Origin: Verrucomicrobiota bacterium
GTDB taxonomy: Bacteria; Verrucomicrobiota; Verrucomicrobiia; Limisphaerales; JADJPG01
Direction of reading: 5' to 3'
Assembly (NCBI GenBank): GCA_016713365.1
Contig: JADJPG010000080.1
Span: forward strand, 1-32,246
DNA length: 32,246 bases
Part shown: positions 8,070 to 17,366 of the stretch, one piece after another
How positions within the stretch are numbered: position 1 is the stretch's first letter
Layout of the letters: the number at the start of each line of letters is the position of its first letter
Program-made: the position numbers and the translations under genes
The notes under the pieces: generated by a model
What the model was told of the DNA's origin: nothing
The model's database searches: none
The model's input: only the letters and a program-made list of their open reading frames with translations

Positions 8070-9906
8070 ATGACGCCGATGAAACGCGACGCGAATTCAC
8101 GTCCGCCCACTTACCTCGGCATCGAGGCGGGCGGCACGCGCATGGTCGGATTGTTCGACGCGGGCGACGGTTCTGGGTTCCAGCGGGCCGAGGCAGGTCC
8201 TGCCAACTTGCGTTTGCTCTCCGATCAACAGCTGGCGGCGCGCTTCAAGGAGATTGCCACCGCGCTGCCGGTTCCTGACGCCGTTTGCATCGGCATGGCG
8301 GGTGCGCGTGCCGAGTCGGATCGTGAACGCATTCGTCGCGCCGCGGCGAAGGTTTGGCCGAAGGCGCCGTGTCTGGCCACGAACGATCTTGAGACGGCCT
8401 TGATGGCTGAGGAACAACCGTCATCGATGCCTCGAGTGCTCGTGTTGAGCGGCACCGGCTCCTGTTTCTTCGGCCGTACGCCGGAGGGAAAGACCGCCAA
8501 GGTCGGCGGCTGGGGTCATGTGCTCGGCGACAAGGGGAGCGGATTCGAGATCGGCCTGCGCGCCTTGAAGGCTGTTGTTTACTACCTCGATCGGGATGGC
8601 GAATGGTCGTCGCTCGGGCAGCGGTTGCTGCGGTCTCTGCAATTGAACGAGCCGAGCGAATTGATCGGCTGGGCGCAGAACGCTTCCAAGTCGGATATCG
8701 CGGCGCTTGCCGTGGAAGTCTTCAAGGCGTGGTCCCGGCGGGATGAAATCGCGACCGACATTCTCACCGGCGCAGCGGAGAGCCTCGCGAAGGACGCTGT
8801 CACGTGCGCAGGCAAACTGACGAAGCCGGGCAAGGCTGTGCAATTCGTCTTCGCCGGCAGCATTCTGCTGCGCCAGCCGAAGTTCGCGCAAAACGTGGCG
8901 AAGCTCATCCGCAAGCTCTGGCCAAACGCTGTCGTGACACCGCTCCAGCGCGAAAGTGTTCACGGCGCGCTGGCGCTGGCGCGACGGACATTCCCGGCTG
9001 AAACGATTTCTATCGTAGGGAGAACGGTCCGACCTCCGAAGCCAGCCAAGGCTGCGAGCGCTCTTCACAATGTTGCGTCCATCTCGCTTTCGCCGACCGA
9101 GCAACGGAATCCGCGATCCATGTCACTCGACAAGCTGGCGCTGGACGACGCGGTCCAGCTGATGCTGCGCGAAGATCGTTACGTTACGTCTGCATTGCTG
9201 GGGGGAACGCGCGAAGATTCGGAAAGGCGTGGAGCTGGTGGTGCGATCGTTCAAGCGCGGTGGACGGTTGTTTTATGTCGGCGCGGGAACGAGTGGACGT
9301 CTCGGTGTGCTGGATGCAAGCGAGTGTCCGCCTACTTTCCGGACCGATCCGGAGATGGTGCAGGGAATCATCGCGGGCGGACAGACGGCGCTGTGGTCCG
9401 CCGTGGAAGGCGCCGAGGATGATGCGCCAGCGGGTGCGCGGGCGGTCGAGTTTCGGGGCGTTACGCGGCACGATACCGTCGTCGGCATCGCTGCGAGCGG
9501 GCGCACGCCGTTTGTGTGGGGTGCGTTGCGCGAGGCCAAGCGACGCGGCGCGAGCACGATTCTGTTGTGCTTCAATCCGCATCTGGTGATTCCGCGCGTC
9601 GACCGGCCGACGCTCGTTCTCGCGCCGCGCATTGGACCGGAGATTCTGACGGGCTCCACGCGTTTGAAGTCCGGCACGGCGACGAAGCTGATCCTGAACA
9701 TTTTTACCACGCTGGCGATGGTGCGGATGGGCAAGGTGCTGGGCAACTTGATGGTGGATGTGAAGGCGTCCAACGTGAAGCTGCGCGACCGGGCCGTGCG
9801 AATCGTGCGCGAGTTGACCGGCGCGGACTACGCCACGGCGGAGGCGGCGCTGCTCCAGACGGAGTGGAAGATCACCGAGGCGTGTCGCCGGCTGGGGCGG
9901 AAGTGA
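8070..9906 (+). CDS. murQ: Fused BadF/NagK-type sugar kinase - MurNAc-6-phosphate etherase (MurQ), frameshift in a G6 run
   Basis: The N-terminal ~330 residues are a BadF/BadG-type ATPase of the N-acetylglucosamine kinase family: GIEAGGTR phosphate-1 loop (17-24), SGTGS and GGWGHVLGDKGSG. A short linker leads to a MurQ etherase starting at LSPTEQRNP. The etherase then shifts frame in a run of six G (9200-9205); removing one G joins it to the remaining 225 residues, containing YVGAGTSGRLGVLDASECPP, the sugar-phosphate-binding SIS motif, and ending at 9906. MurQ removes lactate from MurNAc-6-phosphate to give GlcNAc-6-phosphate, so kinase plus etherase in one chain would run two consecutive steps of peptidoglycan recycling. 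The kinase substrate (MurNAc or GlcNAc) is not visible. The +1 lesion is probably a homopolymer read error. Confidence 0.87.
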
Positions 9907-10013
9907 CGTGGTCGACTCGCTGAGAACACCCGGGTTTTCCGGCCTCGGACGCTGATTGGAGGTGATTCTTTGCTTCCCATTTGTGCGGGCGCTTGGTTAA
10001 TTCCCGCCGAGCA

Positions 10014-10322
10014 ATGAACGTCAATCTCGGCATCTGGGACAAACTTACCAAGTTGGTGGTGTTCCTCCTCTTCATTGCCGGATTGATCGGTGTGTTCTAC
10101 TGGTATCTTCCGCTCGTGCAGCAGAATCAGCGTTACCGGAAGGAAATTATCGCGCTCGACGGCAGGATCGCAGGAGAGGAACGCCATGGGAAACAGCTCC
10201 GCGTGGCCATCGATTCCCTCCAAAATGATCCCCGGGTGATCGAACGTCTCGCTCGCGAGAAGCTCAGTCTCGCCAAGACCAACGAGATGGTTGTGCGATT
10301 TGAGCAGCCGGCCCGGCGCTGA
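10014..10322 (+). CDS. FtsB/DivIC-family septum formation initiator
   Basis: A 102-residue bitopic membrane protein. A short cytoplasmic N-terminus leads to one helix (KLVVFLLFIAGLIGVFYWYLPL, about 9-30), then a periplasmic coiled coil (QNQRYRKEIIALDGRIAGEE), then the family's C-terminal motif N-D-P-R-V-I-E-R-L-A-R-E-K-L. This matches FtsB/DivIC, which link FtsL and FtsQ in the divisome. The ATG at 10014 is preferred over one at 9981 because it places the helix where the family has it. It lies 107 bp after the MurQ domain and converges on frr, whose terminator separates the two genes. Confidence 0.85.
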   Translation: MNVNLGIWDKLTKLVVFLLFIAGLIGVFYWYLPLVQQNQRYRKEIIALDGRIAGEERHGKQLRVAIDSLQNDPRVIERLAREKLSLAKTNEMVVRFEQPARR

Positions 10323-10350
10323 ACGCCGCGGCAGTTTCGGTGGCGTTCGC

Positions 10351-10379
10351 AAAACAAAAACGGCGCCCAATGGGCGCCG
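10351..10379 (-). terminator. Intrinsic terminator of frr
   Basis: Read on the minus strand, an 8-bp perfect GC stem (CGGCGCCC / GGGCGCCG, 3-base loop, 10361-10379) is followed at once by TTTTTGTTTT (10360-10351). It lies 45 bp beyond the frr stop and faces the incoming ftsB-like gene. Confidence 0.9.
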
Positions 10380-10423
10380 CTCGATGGTTCCCGGAGGAAC
10401 CGAAATTCATCCGCCGCTGACCG

Positions 10424-10984
10424 TCACACGGTCATGATTTCCTTTTCCTTGTGGGCGAGGTGCGCGTCGATCTTCGCGATGTATTGGTCGGTCAGCTTCT
10501 GGACTTCCTTTTCGGCGTGCTCCAATTCGTCTTCGGAAATCTTTCCGTCCTTCGATTCCTTCTTGAGATGCTCGATGGCGTCGCGGCGCACATGGCGGAT
10601 CGCCACGCGACCGTTCTCCGTCATCTTGTGCACCACTTTCACAAATTCCTGGCGCCGCTCCGTGCTTAGCTCCGGCAGCACGAGGCGAATGAACTTGCCC
10701 TGCACCGCGGGGTTCAGACCGAGGTTGGATTTTTGAATCGCCTTCTCGATCGGTTGGATGGAGCTGTTATCCCAGGGCTGAATCATCAGCATGCGGGCTT
10801 CTGGCGTGGTGATGCCCGCGAGTTCGCGGATGCGCATCATGGAACCGTAGACCTCCACGAGGATGTTCTCGACGAGCGAGGGCGAGGCCTTGCCCGTTCG
10901 CACGCCGGCAAATTCATGCGTCACGACCTCTTCGGTCTTGATCATCTTCTCTTCTGCTTCGAGCAAAATATCGTCCACTGGCAT
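10424..10984 (-). CDS. frr: Ribosome recycling factor
   Basis: A 186-residue protein of the exact family length. The N-terminal helix contains E-F-A-G-V-R-T-G-K-A-S (about 24-34), the central domain II has M-R-I-R-E-L-A-G-I-T-T-P-E, and the C-terminal helices contain R-R-D-A-I-E-H-L-K-K. With EF-G it splits post-termination ribosomes. It follows tig on the same strand 133 bp downstream, but a strong terminator between them means it probably has its own promoter there. Confidence 0.97.
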   Translation of the reverse strand: MPVDDILLEAEEKMIKTEEVVTHEFAGVRTGKASPSLVENILVEVYGSMMRIRELAGITTPEARMLMIQPWDNSSIQPIEKAIQKSNLGLNPAVQGKFIRLVLPELSTERRQEFVKVVHKMTENGRVAIRHVRRDAIEHLKKESKDGKISEDELEHAEKEVQKLTDQYIAKIDAHLAHKEKEIMTV

Positions 10985-11057
10985 AGTGCGGCGACGCTAG
11001 CAAAGCGCCCGCGAACTGTATAGTGGCAAACCGCCTGCGGACAAATCCCGTCCGTGG

Positions 11058-11093
11058 AAAAACAAAAAGGGCGACGGAACTCTCCGTCGCCCT
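11058..11093 (-). terminator. Intrinsic terminator of tig
   Basis: On the minus strand, an 11-bp perfect stem (AGGGCGACGGA / TCCGTCGCCCT, 4-base loop, 11068-11093) is followed by TTTTTGTTTT (11067-11058). It lies 24 bp past the tig stop and separates tig from frr. Confidence 0.93.
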
Positions 11094-11116
11094 CTGGAAA
11101 AACTCAGCGCGCTGAA

Positions 11117-12439
11117 TCAGGACTGCGCCAGGGAACCCGCCGGCACGTCTTCGATGGATGCGTTCTCATGCAGGAAATCCAACACCTTCTCGTGGATCAA
11201 CTGCTGGTAAACTTCCGCGACGCCGCCGCGCTTTTCGAGCTCTTGCAGGAATTTCTGGGGCGCCATCTGGTTCGCCTGCGCCATCAGGGTGATGCGCGTG
11301 TTCATCTCGTTCTGGTCGGCGCGGATGCCTTCCTTCTCCGAGATCTTGTGGAAGAGGTAGCTGATCTTCAGGCGTTCCTTGGCGATGCCCGTGGCCGCGT
11401 TGTAGATCTCGTCCTTCTTCTGCTCGATCAATTCCTTCGGCACGCCCCGGCGCTGGTTCTCGCTCACCATTTCGTAAACCACGTTGCGAGTCTCGATCTG
11501 CAGGGTCGTCTCCGGCATGTCGAACGACACCTTTTCGCTGATCGTCTTCACGATCTGATTGCGAATGCTGCGCTTTTGGCGCGAGTTCACTTCGTTCTGG
11601 AGATCCTTGCGCACGCCCTCGCGGAGCTTGTCGAGATTCTCGGCGCCGTAGGTCTTGGCGAAGGCATCGTTCAGCTCCGGGAGCGCCTTCTCCTTCACTT
11701 CGGCGACTTCAACTTCGTAAACGCCCTTCTTGCCCGCGAGCTGCGGCGTCACGAATTCCGCCGGGAAATCGACGTTCACCGTGCGCTTCTCGCCGGCCTT
11801 CGCGCCCACGAGCTGGATGGCGAAACCAGGGATGAACGAATCCGGCTTCACTTCGACCCAGAAGCCCTTCTGTTCCGTCAGGCCGCGCGCGGTCGGCGCG
11901 ATCTCAGTCAACGGCTTGCCGTCACTGGTGCCGGTGTAGTTGATGACGACGTAGTCGCCTTCCTTGACTTCACGGTCGACTTTCTTGAAATCCGCGGCCT
12001 GGCCGCGCAAGGCATCGATCGCCTTTTCCACATCTTCATCCGATACAACGGCCGGTTCGCGCTTGGCGGGAATCGCGCGGTAATCCGGCAATTCAAACTC
12101 GGGATTGATTTCGACCGTCGCGGCAAATTGCAGCGCCTGGCCGCGGCCGAACTGAATCTCCTCGATGTCGGGATAGCCCACGACATTGAGCTTCTGGTCC
12201 TTCATGCCCTGGCGGTAACTCTCGCCGATGAGCTTGCGCTTCACTTCTTCCTCGATGTCCTTGGCGTATTGCTTGGCGACCATGGCTTCAGGCGCCTTGC
12301 CGGGCCGGAAACCAGGCATCTTCGCCTGCTTCACGAAATCCTTGGTTACAGAACCAAAGGCTTCATCCACGGCTTTGGCATCGACTTCGAAACGCACCAG
12401 CTTCTTGCAGGGCGCGAGATTTTCCACCGTCACATTCAC
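11117..12439 (-). CDS. tig: Trigger factor, ribosome-associated chaperone/peptidyl-prolyl isomerase
   Basis: About 440 residues, the usual length. The N-terminal ribosome-binding domain has the signature G-F-R-P-G-K-A-P (43-50). The FKBP-type isomerase domain follows around 150-245 (GDYVVINYTG, and F-I-P-G-F-A), and the last ~190 residues form the helical substrate cradle. The start is taken at GTG 12439 rather than TTG 12445: a GGAAAGG ribosome-binding site lies 7 bases before the GTG but only one base before the TTG, and MNVTVENLAPCKK matches the family N-terminus. It binds nascent chains at the exit tunnel. It has its own intrinsic terminator, and 231 bp separate it from the dus gene upstream. 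Confidence 0.97.
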   Translation of the reverse strand: MNVTVENLAPCKKLVRFEVDAKAVDEAFGSVTKDFVKQAKMPGFRPGKAPEAMVAKQYAKDIEEEVKRKLIGESYRQGMKDQKLNVVGYPDIEEIQFGRGQALQFAATVEINPEFELPDYRAIPAKREPAVVSDEDVEKAIDALRGQAADFKKVDREVKEGDYVVINYTGTSDGKPLTEIAPTARGLTEQKGFWVEVKPDSFIPGFAIQLVGAKAGEKRTVNVDFPAEFVTPQLAGKKGVYEVEVAEVKEKALPELNDAFAKTYGAENLDKLREGVRKDLQNEVNSRQKRSIRNQIVKTISEKVSFDMPETTLQIETRNVVYEMVSENQRRGVPKELIEQKKDEIYNAATGIAKERLKISYLFHKISEKEGIRADQNEMNTRITLMAQANQMAPQKFLQELEKRGGVAEVYQQLIHEKVLDFLHENASIEDVPAGSLAQS

Positions 12440-12670
12440 AGGCAAACCTTTCCGTCAGGGTTCAACAACAAGTCCAGAGACGCTGCCGCGCCCAGATCGA
12501 ATGGGGTTCAATTTCGCGGAAGCGAGCGGGCAAAGGTAGGAAAGCGTCACCTATGCGTCAAGCATCCCTTCCGACAAAATGGGTGAGTAAAACGTGATAC
12601 AAGGTCATGACTGATGATCAGGAAACGCACCCCACGCTGCCTCTCGAATCACGGATGACGCACCACGCTC

Positions 12671-13774
12671 CTACCAAACCTCGACTGGCCCCTTCGGCAC
12701 CGGAATCGCCGCGCGCTGTGCCACGCCTGGCTCCTGCATGAAGGACGCCACCATCGGCGCCGGACGATACTGCGGCTTCAACTCACCCCGCTCATCCACG
12801 AACTGGAGCCGCCATTGCAGGTAACTCTGCAACATCTCCTCGAAGTGTGCCTTGCTCGACAGCAGCACAACCTTCTTCGTGAACTCATGCACCGGCCCGA
12901 ACCGTTTCGCGTACCACGGCGCCACTTTGCGAAACATCCTGCAACCGTGCGTTTCGCCGAACACCTCGATCATCAAATCCAAATGCCGGCACAACACGCG
13001 AATCCGCTCCTCGAACGAAGCTTCCGGCGGCACCGTGCCCGACTCCATATGTTTACGGGTTCGCTTGAAAATCCACGGGTCGTAGAATGCCCCGCGTCCA
13101 ATGCTCACGCCGGCACAACCCGTCTGCTCGAACATCCGCTTCGCCGCCTCGGGCGTCGTCACGTCCCCGTTGCCGATCACCGGGATGCTCGTTACCGCCT
13201 GCACCACCGCGCGAATGCCCGCCAGATTCACCGTGCCGCTGAAACCCTGTTCTCGCGTGCGGCCATGCACAAAGATCGCCGCGACTCCCACGCCCTCCAG
13301 CGCCCGCGCCAGATCGGGCGCAGTCAGATTCTGGTCATCCCAGCCCAGCCGCATTTTCGCGGTGACGGGTATTCGCACGGCATCGACCATCCCCTTCACC
13401 AGCGCCGCGGTGCGGTCCAACTCCGTCATCATCGCCGAACCGCCGCCCACCTTGCACACCTTGCGCACGGGGCATCCCATGTTGATGTCGATCGATGAAA
13501 TCCCCCGCTCCTGCAACATCACCGCCGCATCGCGCATCTCTTCGGACACCGACCCGAACAACTGCACCGCCAGCGGCCGGTCCGCCGGACAAGTTTCGAT
13601 CAGTTTGAACGCCTTGGGATTCTTCTCCAGTAATGACCGTGCGTTCACCAGATCCGTCGTCGCGAGATCGAGACCACCAATTTCACGCAACGTCAGCCGG
13701 AAGGGCAGGTTGGTGTAACCCGCCAGTGGCGACAGAAACAAATTCGACTTCAGCTCAAGCGACCCGAAACGCAT
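12671..13774 (-). CDS. tRNA-dihydrouridine synthase (Dus family, DusB-like)
   Basis: A 367-residue FMN-dependent TIM-barrel enzyme that reduces uridines in tRNA D-loops. The LSPLAGYTNLPFR entrance (about 14-26), N-M-G-C101-P with the catalytic Cys101, TAKMRLGW, the VHGRTREQGFSG loop, and GNGDV plus SIGRGAFYDPWIF in the flavin phosphate region all match. The C-terminal helical tRNA-binding domain is longer than in minimal DusB proteins, with about 30 extra residues at the end. It precedes tig on the same strand, 225 bp upstream, and so sits in a small translation-related cluster with tig and frr. Which uridine it modifies cannot be read from the sequence. Confidence 0.93.
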   Translation of the reverse strand: MRFGSLELKSNLFLSPLAGYTNLPFRLTLREIGGLDLATTDLVNARSLLEKNPKAFKLIETCPADRPLAVQLFGSVSEEMRDAAVMLQERGISSIDINMGCPVRKVCKVGGGSAMMTELDRTAALVKGMVDAVRIPVTAKMRLGWDDQNLTAPDLARALEGVGVAAIFVHGRTREQGFSGTVNLAGIRAVVQAVTSIPVIGNGDVTTPEAAKRMFEQTGCAGVSIGRGAFYDPWIFKRTRKHMESGTVPPEASFEERIRVLCRHLDLMIEVFGETHGCRMFRKVAPWYAKRFGPVHEFTKKVVLLSSKAHFEEMLQSYLQWRLQFVDERGELKPQYRPAPMVASFMQEPGVAQRAAIPVPKGPVEVW

Positions 13775-13874
13775 CAGGCCGGAAGCCTACTCGAATTGCG
13801 CCCTCTGAAAACAGGGAAAATCAGCCACGGCTCTCCGTTGGGAGCGCCGCCGCTGATTCTTCGCCTTGCAGGCA

Positions 13875-14495
13875 CTATTCTTTCGTCGCCGAGGCCGGGG
13901 CAGGCACCGGCTCCGGCGCAGGTTCCTTGGAGCCAGCGGCCTGCTTCATGATTTCTCCCGCGACCTTCTTCAGCTCCTTGATGTTCAGCTTGTCACCGAG
14001 CGCGGCGAGCTTGTCCATCCGGATGTTGCCCGCGATATTGATGAAGACCGCCTGTTTGCGGCCCTCGATCACGGTGATGACCACGCCTTCGATCGCCTCG
14101 CTGCCGCGCGTCTTCAGGTAGATGCCCACGTCCTCTTTCTTCTCCTGCACCTTTACCACCGGTTGCCAGCCGCCGGCGTCCAGTTGGGCGCGCACGGATT
14201 TCATGCGCCCCATCACTTCATCACGGTTTTGATCATCAATGCCCACCACGTTCACGCTCACGGAATGCAGCCCGCTCAACGCCTCCGTGAAGTCCGGCTG
14301 GCCCTTGCCCGCGAGCTGCATCGCCATCGAAATCATGTCGCTGGTCAGGTTGATCTCCACCAGCTCGCCGTTGGTGGGCTTTGTAAATTTACCGAAGTTC
14401 ACCAGTCCGGCTGGCGCGTCGGCGGCACGGAGTGAGGCGGTAAGCAGTGTTGAAGCAACGGCGAGGGCGCACGTGGCGCGTAGAATGGTGTTCAT
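13875..14495 (-). CDS. Exported DUF4252-like hypothetical protein
   Basis: Starting at ATG 14495 the protein is 206 residues with a clear signal peptide (MNTILRATCALAVASTLLTASLRA). The mature part has a V-E-I-N-L-T...M-A-M-Q-L-A-G segment, V-N-V-V-G-I-D, a conserved G-W-Q-P-V-V-K-V strand and K-L-N-I-K-E-L-K-K-V near the end, in the style of DUF4252 proteins, which have no known function. The tail is low-complexity Pro/Ala/Glu. An ATG at 14534 would put 13 polar residues before the signal peptide and was rejected. It is divergent from the GH18 gene and follows no obvious operon partner. Confidence 0.72.
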   Translation of the reverse strand: MNTILRATCALAVASTLLTASLRAADAPAGLVNFGKFTKPTNGELVEINLTSDMISMAMQLAGKGQPDFTEALSGLHSVSVNVVGIDDQNRDEVMGRMKSVRAQLDAGGWQPVVKVQEKKEDVGIYLKTRGSEAIEGVVITVIEGRKQAVFINIAGNIRMDKLAALGDKLNIKELKKVAGEIMKQAAGSKEPAPEPVPAPASATKE

Positions 14496-14647
14496 GGTGG
14501 CAGATGGTTTTGTTTCGGTTTGTTCCCCGGGCATTTCCCCGGTCCTTCAATAACCCGCCACCCGTCGGCGAAGTTTCAAAATAATTGCCGGCCCGTCCGC
14601 CTCCGGACCGGATTGCATTTTCCCCGCAAGCTGCGCAAATCAGCGAA

Positions 14648-15644
14648 ATGCTTTTCCGACAGGCTCTCAGCCATCGACTCCCGCGCACCTTCGCCGTTCT
14701 GATCCTTTTCCTGTTCACGACCACCGCTCACGCCCAGAAGCGCGTCATCGCCTACGTGCCCAACTGGATCGACGTGAATTCGTTCTCCGAGTCCATCGAC
14801 TACGCGAAGCTCACCCACATCAACATCGCGTTCGAGAATCCCATCAACGCCGAGGGCGACCTTTCCTTCAATCGCAAGAACCAGATCCTGATCGACCGCG
14901 CGAAAACAAACGGCGTGAAGATTTTGATCTCCATCGGCGGCGGCGCGGCGGCCGAGGACAAGAAACTCCTGGAGCGATATTTCGATCTGCTCACGGATGC
15001 CAAGCGCGCTTCGTTCGCGTCCGTTGGGAGCTTATGTCGAGCGGCACGGTTTCGACGGGCTGGACGTGGACATCGAAGGACCGTCCATCAACAAGGACTA
15101 CGGCGCGTTCATCCGCGATCTCGCCGCCGTGTTGAAACCGAAAGGCAGGCTGCTCACCTCCGCGCTTTCGAAAGGTTACGGCGGGAGTAAGGTGCCCAAC
15201 TCCGTCTTCGAGCACTTCGATTTCATCAACATCATGGCCTACGACGGCGCTGGCTACTGGAACACCAACGCGCCCGGGCAGCATTCCTCCTTCGCGTTCG
15301 CCACGAACAACGTTGCCTACTGGCTCGAGCGCGGGCTTCCCAAAGCTAAGGCCGTGCTCGGAGTTCCGTTTTATGGATACGGATTTGGCGCAGCGTATCG
15401 TCGTGGTGACTACGGTTACTCGAAAATCCTCGCGACGTATCCGGGCGCGGAAAAGGTCGACCAGATCGGAAACACGATTTGGTACAACGGAATTCCCACC
15501 ATCCGGGCGAAGACCCAATACGTCGTCGAGGAAGGGCTGGGCGGCGTGATGATTTGGTCGCTCGATTACGATGGGAAAGGCGAGCTCTCGCTGCTCTCCG
15601 CCATCCATGAGACGCTGCACACAGCCCCGCCGCGACGGCCCTGA
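14648..15644 (+). CDS. Secreted glycoside hydrolase family 18 protein (chitinase-like), frameshifted near 15027
   Basis: A signal peptide (to about TTTAHAQ, residue 30) precedes a GH18 TIM barrel: VIAYVPNW first strand, KILISIGGG second conserved strand, and the catalytic F-D-G-L-D-V-D-I-E at about 135-143, whose Glu is the acid/base. Later motifs INIMAYD and GVMIWSLDYD complete the substrate cleft. The frame changes in TTGGGAGC (GGG at 15026-15028); removing one G restores S-V-G-A-Y-V-E-R-H-G-F-D-G, so a +1 read error is the simplest reading. About 330 residues in all, close to a single-domain GH18 without carbohydrate-binding modules. Likely substrate is chitin or another GlcNAc glycan. It converges on the HEAT-repeat gene, with 33 bp between the stops. 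Confidence 0.88.
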
Positions 15645-15677
15645 GCGAACTCGGGCGCGGTAATTTTACGGCGCACG

Positions 15678-16382
15678 CTAGTCCTTGGATGGAGCGGGAA
15701 CGGCGGCGGGCGGCAGCTTGGCGAAGAAGTTGGCGTCGCCTTCGCGAATCTTCTCTTCAACTTGCGCTGGAGTTTCCCAGCCTGGTTGCTGAACCCAGCG
15801 CACGAATTCGTTGGTCGCGAAGGCCGGCTTGCCGCCCTGTTGATTCCACCAGGAGCCCCACGCGCGCCAGTCGCCGGCGAAGTTTGTGCCCGTGAGGCGC
15901 ACGAGAGAAATCTGCGCCCACCACCGCGTGTTCACATTGCCATGGTAGACGAGCGGGATAAGCTCGGGCACGGCCGAGCGGTCGCCGAACTGTCCGATCG
16001 CTCGAATGGCCATCCAACGATCGCGATTGTCCTTGTCGGCGCGATCCGTCGCGATAGCGAGTAACGGCTTGAAGCCGTTCGTTGACCGCAACGCGCCGAG
16101 AGTGTTGATGGCCTGATAATACTCGCGCGAATGCGGACCCTTCAGTGCGTCGAGCGATTTGGTTTCCAGCGTGTCGCGCTCGGCCTGTGACCAGCCGGCG
16201 AACGTGCGGTTGTCGAAGAAGCTGCGGAACTGGCGCGTCGTCCACGCTTCGATCTTCTGCTGGTCTTCGTTCAGCGACGCCGTGTTGGTGGCGGTCTGTG
16301 CCGACACGACGAACGGGCAGCACAGCGCGAGCGTGTGGAGGATCGGGAGAAGGTTCCGGAGGATGAAGGATCGAGGCTTCAT
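15678..16382 (-). CDS. Exported HEAT-repeat protein
   Basis: From ATG 16382 the protein is 234 residues with a signal peptide (RNLLPILHTLALCCPFVVSAQ). Around residues 85-160 are two or three HEAT-like helical repeats (Y-Y-Q-A-I-N-T-L-G-A-L-R, W-M-A-I-R-A-I-G-Q-F-G-D-R-S-A-V-P-E-L, W-W-A-Q-I-S-L-V-R-L-T-G), which normally form a protein-binding scaffold. The rest has many Trp residues and is not recognised. A longer version from 16526 would add 48 basic residues ahead of the signal peptide and overlap the divergent gene's promoter, so it was rejected. No partner can be named. Confidence 0.72.
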   Translation of the reverse strand: MKPRSFILRNLLPILHTLALCCPFVVSAQTATNTASLNEDQQKIEAWTTRQFRSFFDNRTFAGWSQAERDTLETKSLDALKGPHSREYYQAINTLGALRSTNGFKPLLAIATDRADKDNRDRWMAIRAIGQFGDRSAVPELIPLVYHGNVNTRWWAQISLVRLTGTNFAGDWRAWGSWWNQQGGKPAFATNEFVRWVQQPGWETPAQVEEKIREGDANFFAKLPPAAVPAPSKD

Positions 16383-16531
16383 GGCTGGAGAATAATTCTG
16401 GAGGGCGATTCCGTGCCAGCGACATTTTGTAAGGTTTTGGCCCATGTGATCCGGACCAATCTTGCGGCGTCTTGGGCGCGCGAGAATCAGTTGCCGTCGC
16501 GCGTGTGTCGCAGGAGACTCCCGCAACCTTC

Positions 16532-17290
16532 ATGAAAATCGCGATGGCACAGATGCTCGTCGAGCCCGGCGAGAAACAGGCGAACCTCGCCCGCGCGGAA
16601 TCATGGATTGCCCGCGCAGCTGAGCTGGGTGCTGACGTCGTCGTACTGCCCGAAGCGCTGACGTTGGGATGGACGCATCCGTCTGCACGCGCGCTCGCGG
16701 ACGAAATTCCCGGCGGCGAATCGTGTGAGCGACTGAGTGAGGCGGCGAAGCGGCATCGCCTTCACGTCTGCGCCGGGATCGTGGAGCGCGCGGGCGGGCG
16801 ATTGTTCAACTCCGCTGTGCTGCTCAGCGATACCGGCGAGTTGCTGCTCCTGCACCGCAAGATTTACGAGCTTGATTTCGCGCGGGAGCTCTATGCGTGT
16901 GGCGATTGGCTCGGTGTGGCTGAGACCCGGCTCGGTCGGATAGGCGTGATGATTTGCGCGGATGGTTTTGCACCGGGGCAATCCATCAGTCGCGCGCTCG
17001 GCCAGATGGGGGCGCGCGTCATCCTCTCGCCCTGCGCCTGGGCGGTCCCGGCGGACCACGACAACCTTCGCGACCCCTACGGCCAGCTCTGGCTCGATAA
17101 CTACGGTCCCGTGGCGCGCGAGTTTGGATTGAGCATCATCGGCGTGAGCAACGTGGGCCCGATCGCCGCTGGTCCGTGGGCTGGCCGCAAATGCATCGGG
17201 AGCTCCCTCGCCATCGGCCCCGACGGCCGCGAACTGGCGCGTGGTCCATACGGTGAACGCGCGGAGGCATTGGTGATGGTGGAGGTGTAG
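16532..17290 (+). CDS. Carbon-nitrogen hydrolase (nitrilase superfamily)
   Basis: A 252-residue cytosolic amidohydrolase with the complete triad: Glu41 (VVLPEAL), Lys110 (LLHRKIYE) and nucleophile Cys142 (VMICADGF). Such enzymes cleave amides, often N-carbamoyl or omega-amides; the exact substrate cannot be read. The nucleophile elbow C-A-D-G rather than C-Y-D argues against a plain omega-amidase. The ATG at 16532 is chosen because MKIAMAQ is the canonical N-terminus; an AGGAG lies 15 bases upstream. It is divergent from the HEAT gene and followed by the sigma-factor gene 76 bp later. Confidence 0.88.
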   Translation: MKIAMAQMLVEPGEKQANLARAESWIARAAELGADVVVLPEALTLGWTHPSARALADEIPGGESCERLSEAAKRHRLHVCAGIVERAGGRLFNSAVLLSDTGELLLLHRKIYELDFARELYACGDWLGVAETRLGRIGVMICADGFAPGQSISRALGQMGARVILSPCAWAVPADHDNLRDPYGQLWLDNYGPVAREFGLSIIGVSNVGPIAAGPWAGRKCIGSSLAIGPDGRELARGPYGERAEALVMVEV

Positions 17291-17366
17291 TCGCCGTCGG
17301 CTGTCCGCGGAGCGCTCGAAGATATTCTGTCGGATTTGGGGAGGCGGCGGCGATACCCTTTTGAAC

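Noticed and set aside
9200..9205. G6 run in the kinase-MurQ gene as a phase-variation switch
   Set aside because: Six G is short for slipped-strand switching, the gene is metabolic rather than surface-exposed, and similar indels occur elsewhere in the window.
11054..12586. 510-codon open frame on the plus strand opposite tig
   Set aside because: A GC-rich antisense shadow: tig on the other strand has full family motifs, and this translation has biased His/Arg/Leu composition and no motif.
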